Positions 56,713-64,000 of a DNA stretch of 64,000 nt are shown here, piece by piece. The stretch spans positions 1 to 64,000 of the forward strand of contig CAINDP010000138.1 in NCBI GenBank assembly GCA_903847405.1, written 5' to 3'. A model generated the notes under the pieces. It saw only the letters and a list, made by a program, of their open reading frames with translations. It made no database searches and was not told the DNA's origin. The position numbers were made by a program, and so were the translations under genes. Positions within the stretch are counted from its first letter, which is position 1; each line of letters begins with the position of its first letter. Source of the DNA: an uncultured Myxococcales bacterium. GTDB lineage: Bacteria; Myxococcota_A; UBA9042; DTJE01.

Positions 56713-57482
56713 TGACGAATCCAGGAACGACGCGCATTCGAAGGCCACAACCGTCCTGGAGGGCGGCATGGGTGGCCGCAGGGATGGTCTGCTGGATCGG
56801 GGGATGCGGAGCCGACGAAGGACCCCAGGGGGTCGTCGCAGACCTGGTGGTGGAAGCCCCCGGGGCCAGCGGGGAGGCCTTCGGGGATCCGCAGAAGGCG
56901 GTCAATGGCGTCCGGGGAGGCGGCGACGCGACCGGAAGCACCGACGTCTTCTCGCTGGGATACGACACGGGCAGGAACGACGTCCTGGTGCTGCGATGGT
57001 CGGGACGCCGGGTCCAGAACGGCCCCGGGGCCGATCTGGTGGTCTTCGAAAACCCCTTCATCATCGCGAACGGCAAGGCGTCGTTCCTGGATCCGGCGAT
57101 CGTGTCGGTGTCGATGGATGGCGAGACGTGGGTCCAGTTCCCCCACGCCTACCTCGCGGCGGATCCGGCGACCTACTCGGCTGATTCCACGTCGTGGCAG
57201 GGTTTCGCCGGCCTGACCCCGGTTCGGTGGAACCAGGACAGGGCCGACGTGGACCCGTTCGACCGGGACGCTGCCGGAGGCGATGCGTTCGACCTGTCGG
57301 ACCTGCCGGCGGACGACGGCGAGGCGGACATCCTGAGGCTGGAGGGGTTCCGCTTCGTGAGAATCCAGTCGGCCGCAACGCAGGTCGATCCGCGCACGAA
57401 CGCCCCGTACCCCCACGATGCCGCGGCCACAGGCCCCGACATCGACGGCGTGGCTGCACGGTACTTCGCACCCGACCTGTAA
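56713..57482 (+). CDS. LIC_13355-like cell-surface lipoprotein, second gene after the B12 riboswitch
   Basis: Lipobox (AAGMVCWIGGC); NDVLVLRWSGRRVQNGPGADLVVFENPF...VSVSMDGETWVQFP...GPDIDGVAARYF; start codon uncertain. Confidence 0.75.
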
Positions 57483-57605
57483 CTCCCCTTCCTTATGTTC
57501 GCGCGCGAGGCCGGCACCCCGGCCGCAGGCCCCTCCCGGCCTTGCGGGGTTCCGGCGCGATCCCTATGCTGACGTCCCGGAGCGGGCCGGGACGGCGGTG
57601 AAGGC

Positions 57606-58088
57606 GTGATCGAAGTCCTGCACGATCGGATCGACGCGTTCTTCCGGGCAGCCACCGAGGCCCAACCTGCGGCCTTTTCCTGCGCGCCGGGATGCGACGC
57701 CTGCTGCCGCGTGGACCTGGCGGTGTTCCCCGTCGAGGCCGCGAGGGTGCGGGCGGCATTCCAGGCGCTGACGGCCCAGGCGCGTCGGGACGCGGCGGCC
57801 CGCGCCAGGGCCGGGAAGCACTGCGCGATGCTGGACGGCGCGGGACGATGCCGCGTGTACGGGGCGCGCCCCGCGATCTGCCGAAGCCACGGCCTGGCCA
57901 TCCTGGTGGACGGCCGCCTGGATGCCTGCCCGAAAAACTACCGGGACGAAGCGCCGCGGCGCCCGCACGTGCTGGACATCGAGACACTGAACGAGGCGAT
58001 CGTCCGGGTGGATGCGGCCTTCGGTGGGCGCGGGGAACGGGTGCGCCTGGCGGACATCGCCGTCGAGGAGGACGGGGAGGCCCGGTAG
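57606..58088 (+). CDS. YkgJ-family cysteine-cluster protein
   Basis: FSCAPGCDACCRVDLAVFPVEA...HCAMLDGAGRCRVYGARPAICRSHGLA. Confidence 0.88.
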   Translation: MIEVLHDRIDAFFRAATEAQPAAFSCAPGCDACCRVDLAVFPVEAARVRAAFQALTAQARRDAAARARAGKHCAMLDGAGRCRVYGARPAICRSHGLAILVDGRLDACPKNYRDEAPRRPHVLDIETLNEAIVRVDAAFGGRGERVRLADIAVEEDGEAR

Positions 58089-58092
58089 GCTC

Positions 58093-58794
58093 CTAGCCCC
58101 GACGGATTATGGACGAGGGGTTGGTGCGCAGAGGCTGCTCGTCGCCGTAGACGACCTTGACCGAATCCAGGTCGGACAGGCCCGCCCGGTCCGCGATTTC
58201 GTCGATCCGGGCCATGATGTCGGCGTCGGTAGCGTCCTTCAGGGCTTCCATTCGCGGCGCCGCAGCGGCGCGCAGGGCGGACCGGCCCGGGAGAGGGGCG
58301 TTCGGGGCGGGCAGCGGCGGCGCCTCGAACCTCGGGGCGGGCGCGACGATCACCGGGGGATCGACCCTCGCCAGCACGCCGTCGATTTCACGCAACTGGA
58401 TCGCCAGAAGGTGGGCCACGCGTTCGACCAGCGCAGCGTCGATCGGTTCGATGGCCTCGCAGGCGGCCGCAAAGGTCGCCCGGTCGATTTCGAACAGGCC
58501 GGTTTCGCCGATCGCCCGGATCAGCGTCGCCCGCGGCTCGTCCACGAACAGTTCGTGGAGCCCGACGGCCTCCCCGGCCTTCAGCACGGCCATCCGCTGG
58601 CCGCCCGCCGAAAGCACCTCGAGTTCACCCCGGACGATTACAAAGGCGGATCCCTTGGGATCGCCCGGCTCGTAAAGAACTTCCCCATCCGCCAGACGTT
58701 GCCGCGCGAACCGCGTTGTCAGGCCAAGAATCGTGTCGTCGGGGAGCCCGTCGAAGAAGGCCAGTGTTTTCAGGTACGGGAGGAAGTTCTTCAA
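58093..58794 (-). CDS. Cyclic-nucleotide-binding-domain protein
   Basis: LKTLAFFDGLPDDTILGL...GDPKGSAFVIVRGELEVLSAGGQ...LKAGEAVGLHELFVDEPRATLI. Confidence 0.82.
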   Translation of the reverse strand: MKNFLPYLKTLAFFDGLPDDTILGLTTRFARQRLADGEVLYEPGDPKGSAFVIVRGELEVLSAGGQRMAVLKAGEAVGLHELFVDEPRATLIRAIGETGLFEIDRATFAAACEAIEPIDAALVERVAHLLAIQLREIDGVLARVDPPVIVAPAPRFEAPPLPAPNAPLPGRSALRAAAAPRMEALKDATDADIMARIDEIADRAGLSDLDSVKVVYGDEQPLRTNPSSIIRRG

Positions 58795-58798
58795 GCCA

Positions 58799-59323
58799 TT
58801 ACCGTCCGAACAACCGATCCATCAAGGATCGTCGGGCCTCACCGGCCCCGAGGGAGGAATTGGCGGCCCGCCGCTGGTCGACGACCTGGGTCGCCCGGGT
58901 CGAGGCCCGAACCAGCCGAACCGCCATCCCACGCGCCAGGTTGGCGACGAGACGGGTGGCTACAACGGGCTGTTCCGCGCGAAGACGGGCAAGGCCGCGG
59001 GCGTCGAGCACCCAGCACGTCGTGGAGCCCTTGGCGATCCCCAGCGCGCGGCGGGGATGGCCATCCAGCAACGCGGCCTCCCCGAACGCTGCGCCGCGCC
59101 CCATGCGGGCGAGGATCGTCTGGGAACCGTCGGGCTCGCGACGAAGCACCTCGACACCGCCGTCGGCGATGACGAAGAACGACTGCGCCCGGAGGTTCCC
59201 GGAAAACACCGTTTCACCCGGCAGGTACGATTCCCGACGCCCCACCTGGGCCAGCGCCGTGAAATCGTCCGGGGTCAGTCCGGAAAAGACAGTGGCGCCT
59301 CGAATATCGAAGTCTTGTGCCAT
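58799..59323 (-). CDS. Cyclic-nucleotide-binding-domain protein
   Basis: FSGLTPDDFTALAQVGRRESYLPGETVFSGNLRAQSFFVIADGGVEVLRR...GRGAAFGEAALLDGHPRRAL. Confidence 0.82.
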   Translation of the reverse strand: MAQDFDIRGATVFSGLTPDDFTALAQVGRRESYLPGETVFSGNLRAQSFFVIADGGVEVLRREPDGSQTILARMGRGAAFGEAALLDGHPRRALGIAKGSTTCWVLDARGLARLRAEQPVVATRLVANLARGMAVRLVRASTRATQVVDQRRAANSSLGAGEARRSLMDRLFGR

Positions 59324-59431
59324 TCGCTTCCAGCCCGTTGGATTGCGGGATTATGGCGGATTTGACGCTCCGTGTCAACCTCGTGACACGGGAAGACCCA
59401 TATGGGGCGCGGCCAGCCCCCCCGGGGGGGA

Positions 59432-61072
59432 TCAAGAAAGGACGGCGGACACGATGGCCTGGGCCTCATCGAGGATCGTGCGCAGGTGGTCGGGACCGCG
59501 GAAAGACTCCGCGTAGATCTTGTAGATGTCCTCGGTCCCGGAGGGCCGCGCCGCGAACCACCCCTGCCCGGTCACGACCTTCAGGCCGCCGATGGAGGCT
59601 CCGTTTCCCGGAGCCCGGGTCAGGCGCGCGACGATGGGATCCCCGGCCAGCGTCTGCGCGGTCACGGCCTCGGGCGACAGGCGCCCCAGGAGCGCCCGCT
59701 GGGTGGCGTTCGCCACGGCGTCGATGCGCGTGTAGACCGGGGAACCGAATCGCGCTTCCAGGTCCTTGTAGCGGGTGGCCGGGTCGGTGCCGGTGATTGC
59801 CGTGATCTCGGCGGCCAGGAGGCCCAGGATCAGGCCGTCCTTGTCCGTCGTCCACACCGTGCCGTCCTTTCGCAGGAACGAGGCGCCCGCGCTTTCCTCG
59901 CCGCCGAAACCGAACGAGCCGTCCGCCAGGCCCTCCACGAACCACTTGAAACCCACCGGGACCTCGCAGAGCCGGCGGCCCAGCGACGCAGCCAGCCGAT
60001 CGATCATCGAGGACGACACGAGCGTCTTGCCGATGGCTGCGTCGGGACGCCATCCCGGACGATGGGTGAAGAGGTACTCGATCGCGACCGCGAGGTAGTG
60101 GTTCGGATTCAGGAGGCCCCCCAGGGGCGTCACGATCCCGTGGCGATCGGCGTCGGGGTCGCAGCCGAAGGCAACGTCGAACCGGTCCTTCAAACCGATG
60201 AGGCCGGCCATCGCGTAGGGCGAGGAGCAGTCCATGCGGATCTTGCCGTCGTGATCCAGGGTCATGAACCCGAACGTCGGGTCATGGGAAGCGTTGACGA
60301 CTTCCAGGCGCAGGCCGTAGCGGTCGGCGATGCGATCCCAGTAGGCCAGGGAGGCACCGCCCAGGGGGTCCACGCCAATGCGGATGCCCGCGGCTGCGAT
60401 GGCGTCCAGGTCCAGGCACGAGGAAAGGTCCTCGATGTACGGCGCGGCGAAGTCCATCATGCGCGTCGTCGCGGCGCCCAGGGCACCCCGGAACCCGCGC
60501 CGACGGACGTCCTTGAGGTCGTTTTCCAGCAGCACGTTCGCCCGGTCCTGGATCCAGGTGGAAACGGACGTGTCGGCGGGGCCGCCATGGGGCGGGTTGT
60601 ACTTGACGCCGCCATCGGTCGGAGGGTTGTGGGACGGCGTGATCACGATGCCGTCCGCCAGGCCGGCGGTGCGCCCGCGGTTGTACCCGAGGATCGCGTG
60701 GGACACGACCGGCGTCGGCACGGGAACCAGGCCCTCCGGAAGGACCACAGCCACGTCGTTAGCCGCCAGGACCTCCAGGGTGGACTCCAGCGCGGGACGC
60801 GACAGGGCATGGGTGTCGACGCCCACGAACAGGGGGCCGGTGATGCCCTGCGACGCGCGATAGTCGGCAGTCGCCTGGGCGATGGCCAGGATGTGAGGTT
60901 CGTTGAACGCGGTCCGGAGGGACGAACCGCGGTGTCCCGAGGTGCCGAAGACCACGCGCTGCGCCGGGTCCTTCGGGTCGGGGGTGCGGTCGTAATAGGC
61001 GGCCACGAGGGCTTCGACGTCCACCAGGGATTCCCGGGGAGCGGGCTTCCCGGCGAGGGGGTGCAGGGCCAC
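59432..61072 (-). CDS. pgm: Phosphoglucomutase (alpha-D-glucose phosphate-specific)
   Basis: [58 protein letters not shown]. Confidence 0.95.
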   Translation of the reverse strand: MALHPLAGKPAPRESLVDVEALVAAYYDRTPDPKDPAQRVVFGTSGHRGSSLRTAFNEPHILAIAQATADYRASQGITGPLFVGVDTHALSRPALESTLEVLAANDVAVVLPEGLVPVPTPVVSHAILGYNRGRTAGLADGIVITPSHNPPTDGGVKYNPPHGGPADTSVSTWIQDRANVLLENDLKDVRRRGFRGALGAATTRMMDFAAPYIEDLSSCLDLDAIAAAGIRIGVDPLGGASLAYWDRIADRYGLRLEVVNASHDPTFGFMTLDHDGKIRMDCSSPYAMAGLIGLKDRFDVAFGCDPDADRHGIVTPLGGLLNPNHYLAVAIEYLFTHRPGWRPDAAIGKTLVSSSMIDRLAASLGRRLCEVPVGFKWFVEGLADGSFGFGGEESAGASFLRKDGTVWTTDKDGLILGLLAAEITAITGTDPATRYKDLEARFGSPVYTRIDAVANATQRALLGRLSPEAVTAQTLAGDPIVARLTRAPGNGASIGGLKVVTGQGWFAARPSGTEDIYKIYAESFRGPDHLRTILDEAQAIVSAVLS

Positions 61073-61205
61073 GGGAACCTCCTTGTCCTACGGTCGCGAC
61101 CGGCACAGGATGATGCGTGTCGCAAGAACGTGCAACTCCCTCCGGCAGGGAACGACGAGTTTCGCGAGGATCGCAGGGCCGGGACGGGCCGGGGGGCAGG
61201 CGGGA

Positions 61206-64000
61206 TCAGGGGGTTACCGAGCCCATCTGCTGGAGGCCGACGCAGTACGCCGGGGTCGGGACCTGGCAGACGTAGACGGGCGTGCTGCCCTCCGCGTCGG
61301 TGCCGCGCCGGACCGCGCAGGTCTGGCCCGTGGGGCAGTCCGCCGAGTCCTTGGACGGATCGCAATCGCGCGAGCAGAACGCGGGCAGGTCCCACTTCCC
61401 GTCGCCGTTGGTGTCCACGGCCCGCCGCGGCTTGAATCCGCCGCCATCCGCGTCCACGCGGATCGGGTTCGTGGCGCCCCAGGGGAAGGTCGGATACGAG
61501 TCGGGCAGTTCGATGGACCCGGTCAGCGAGGACACGTCCAGGCCGAAGGCCGCGACGCTGTCCAGCAGGCCCGCGAAGGACGCCAGGATCTGGTCGGCGG
61601 CCAGGGCGATGACCGTGGAGATCAGGATGTTGCCGTACGACTCCCGCTTGTAGACCGGCGACAGGGCAGCCGCGGAATCGGTGCCGTAGGCGATGGCCAG
61701 GTACCACGCGTCCACGGCGGGCCGGTCCAGGGCGACGTCGCCCTCGAAGTCGATGATGTCCTCGGTCTTGCCGTCCGTGTAGATCTGCTTGACCAGCGCG
61801 CTGTTGCTCCAGATTTCGACGCGGTCCACACGGACCCACGACGGGGTCTGAACGCGCAGGTGGGCGATGATCTTGCCCGCGCCCTTCGCGGTCAGCGTGC
61901 CGCCGATGTCGACCGGCTTCCCGCCCTCCTCGCGCAGGGTCATCTGGATGTAGGGCCCGGCCGAGATCGTGGCCTTGCCGGCCTTGTAGGCCCGGTTCAT
62001 TTCGTCGCGGTCGACGGCCGACGGGGTGTCGGTGCCCAGGGAGATGTACGTCCGCGGGGAACCGATTTCCTTGGACGTCCCGTGGGAGTCCGAGTTGCCG
62101 ATGCCGATGACGTCGAAGCCCACGTCCAGGAAATGGAACCAGTCCTCCAGTACCTCGAACCGATCGGTGCAGGGGCGGACGTCGTCCGCCGGACATTCGT
62201 CCCGGCACCACAGGACGCACTGGGTCGTCCAGCCGGTGCCGCCGTCGTCCACCGACTTGGCGCACAGGGGGTGGTTCTTCGAGACGCAGGCAGTGCAGGC
62301 GTCCTTCTGGCTGCACCCGATGTCCAGAAGCCTGGTCGGATCCGCGGCGACTCCGGCTTCCGAAGCCGTCTGGAAGTACGCGTCGTTTTCCTGGGGCGTG
62401 CGCTCGACCTGGTAGCGCACGGACATCGCCTTCAGGCCTTCGAGGGCCTGGCGCTTGCACTCCAGCATGCTGCGGTCCGCCGTGCACGCGTCGAAGGCGG
62501 CGCGGGCCTCCTGGTGCCACCGGCAGTGGTCGCGACCGACGATCCAAGCGGACCGGGTCGCCTCGGGCAAGGTCGTGTCCGCGGCCTGCGTTTCCGCCTC
62601 GGCGCAGTTGGCGATCGGGTCGGCCAGCAGCCAGGCGCAGATCGAGTCGCTGCCGTTGTACGCGAACTGCGTCTTGTCCTTGACCCCGAGAATCTCCCGG
62701 TAGCAACGGTTGTGGCGCTCGGTTTCGCCGACCGTGGGGGTGTGCAGGTACTGGAGGTTCTTGCCGTTCATGATTTCGATCGACGAGAAGTCGCAGGGCG
62801 CCTCCTCCATGACCTGGTTGCACATTTCCATGCCGGGCGTCTTGCGCGACAGGTCGTACCCCTTCATGCCGATCTGCGCGAAGTAGCCCATGAAGCCGTC
62901 GCGGGGGTGGTTCACCTGCAGCACGAAGGCGTCCTTGGGACCGTCCGCCTTGGCGAGGATCGCGTCGAAGAACTGGCGCACCGTCAGGCCGTGCCACTTC
63001 GGCGGATCGTGGTTGAAGCCCTTCGTGGCGTCGAAGGTCATCGGGAAGCCGATGTAGTGCCCGTATTCCAGCGGCGAAATCTCGGCGGACAGTTCGAACT
63101 GGAAGAACGCCTCGAGGCCGCCCTTCAACACGTAGGGGAGGTAGTCCACCTGGTCGTCGTGGTCCGTGGCGGCGAAGAACTCGACGCCTTCGGCCGCGGC
63201 GGTCTTGACCCGGGTCTCCATCGCGAGGCCCGAATCCACCGACCGTCCGGCGTGGACGTGGAAGTCGGCGCCGATGTTGTCGCGGGTGTCCACTTCGCGA
63301 ATGAGGCCCATGCGCAGGGGCACCTTTTCGCCCGCGCGGACCTCGAAGTCCTCGACGACCGACAGGCCGTACTCGAAGCCGCGGGACGCCGTCACCTTGT
63401 AGAGGCCGGGGGGCAGGGTCAACGACCCGGCGCCCTCGGTGGAGTGCTCCAGCTTCATGACGCCGTGGTCGTAGCGGCTGTCGCCCAGTTCGACCTGGCT
63501 GAGGCCGTCCCAGTCCAGCACCTTGCCGGTCGCGTCCAGGCGCTGGAACGTCAGGCGCGCCGGGACCAGCATGCCGCCATTGTCCGTGATGCGGTACTCG
63601 ACCTCGCCGGGACCCGGCAGGACCAGGTTCACGCGCACGGTGCCGTCCTTGGCGACCGTGACGGGCTCCAGGGCGGATTCCCCGCGGTCCGAGGCGTGGG
63701 CCATCACGAAGTAGCGCCCCGGAGGCACCGGGGCGTCGAAGGCCCCTGAATACTGGGGCGCCACGCCCACGTCCGTGAGCATCTGCATGGCCAGGCCGGA
63801 GTTCGCGAATTCGGCCTGGGCCATCGCACGGTACTCGATCCACGTTTTCGGGGCGGCAGCCGTCGGGTCGGTCCGCGGATCCTTCAGGACGAAGACGTCC
63901 ACGTGACGCAACGGGGTCAGGGACCCCTCCTCGAAGACCGTGCCCGTCACGTTGCCCACGGGAGTGTTCCGGAGGGCGAACAGGTGCTTGACGGCCGAGG
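61206..64000 (-). CDS. PHP-domain metallohydrolase-like surface protein (CehA/McbA-like), N-terminus cut by window edge
   Basis: Reading frame stays open to 64000 (SAVKHLFALRNTPVGNVTGTV); NIGADFHVHAGRSVDSG, FFAATDHDDQVDYLP, LQVNHPRDG, GIGNSDSHGT. Confidence 0.82.
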   Translation of the reverse strand, partial: SAVKHLFALRNTPVGNVTGTVFEEGSLTPLRHVDVFVLKDPRTDPTAAAPKTWIEYRAMAQAEFANSGLAMQMLTDVGVAPQYSGAFDAPVPPGRYFVMAHASDRGESALEPVTVAKDGTVRVNLVLPGPGEVEYRITDNGGMLVPARLTFQRLDATGKVLDWDGLSQVELGDSRYDHGVMKLEHSTEGAGSLTLPPGLYKVTASRGFEYGLSVVEDFEVRAGEKVPLRMGLIREVDTRDNIGADFHVHAGRSVDSGLAMETRVKTAAAEGVEFFAATDHDDQVDYLPYVLKGGLEAFFQFELSAEISPLEYGHYIGFPMTFDATKGFNHDPPKWHGLTVRQFFDAILAKADGPKDAFVLQVNHPRDGFMGYFAQIGMKGYDLSRKTPGMEMCNQVMEEAPCDFSSIEIMNGKNLQYLHTPTVGETERHNRCYREILGVKDKTQFAYNGSDSICAWLLADPIANCAEAETQAADTTLPEATRSAWIVGRDHCRWHQEARAAFDACTADRSMLECKRQALEGLKAMSVRYQVERTPQENDAYFQTASEAGVAADPTRLLDIGCSQKDACTACVSKNHPLCAKSVDDGGTGWTTQCVLWCRDECPADDVRPCTDRFEVLEDWFHFLDVGFDVIGIGNSDSHGTSKEIGSPRTYISLGTDTPSAVDRDEMNRAYKAGKATISAGPYIQMTLREEGGKPVDIGGTLTAKGAGKIIAHLRVQTPSWVRVDRVEIWSNSALVKQIYTDGKTEDIIDFEGDVALDRPAVDAWYLAIAYGTDSAAALSPVYKRESYGNILISTVIALAADQILASFAGLLDSVAAFGLDVSSLTGSIELPDSYPTFPWGATNPIRVDADGGGFKPRRAVDTNGDGKWDLPAFCSRDCDPSKDSADCPTGQTCAVRRGTDAEGSTPVYVCQVPTPAYCVGLQQMGSVTP

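Noticed and set aside
60643-63843. 1066-aa minus-strand ORF
   Set aside because: Out-of-frame reading across pgm and the PHP-domain gene; Arg/Gly/Pro-rich artefact.

Overview
High-GC bacterial chromosome segment, with gene content suggestive of an anaerobic deltaproteobacterial/Myxococcota-like organism (taxonomy inferred). Almost all of the window is protein-coding; many of the long ORFs in the supplied track are antisense or out-of-frame shadows typical of GC-rich DNA. Main contents: (1) a minus-strand run (about 16.0 kb down to 2.8 kb) encoding a trimeric NADH-linked [FeFe]-hydrogenase (NuoE-, NuoF- and HydA-like), a response regulator and histidine kinase, the full H-cluster maturation set HydG/HydF/HydE, a TM1266-like small protein, AspA, then MnmA and a PfkB kinase; (2) a gingipain-like C25 protease lipoprotein; (3) a split F0 operon (AtpZ, subunit I, a, c); (4) a PEGA-type Ser/Thr kinase, HU, and lysine 5,6-aminomutase KamD/KamE with a P-loop partner; (5) a long surface and outer-membrane locus (tandem beta-barrels, an IgGFc-binding-like protein, a Cys-rich protein with 13 DGCGG repeats, LruC-domain and MopE-type proteins); (6) glycosyltransferase, AsnB, glutamine synthetase and tRNA-Cys; (7) a cobalamin riboswitch with its own promoter upstream of two lipoprotein genes and no recognisable transporter gene; (8) a cNMP-binding pair, Pgm, and a PHP-domain protein cut by the right edge. 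The best candidates for something undescribed are the B12-riboswitch lipoprotein locus and the two-component-linked hydrogenase operon. All homology calls are from motif recognition by eye; no searches were run.
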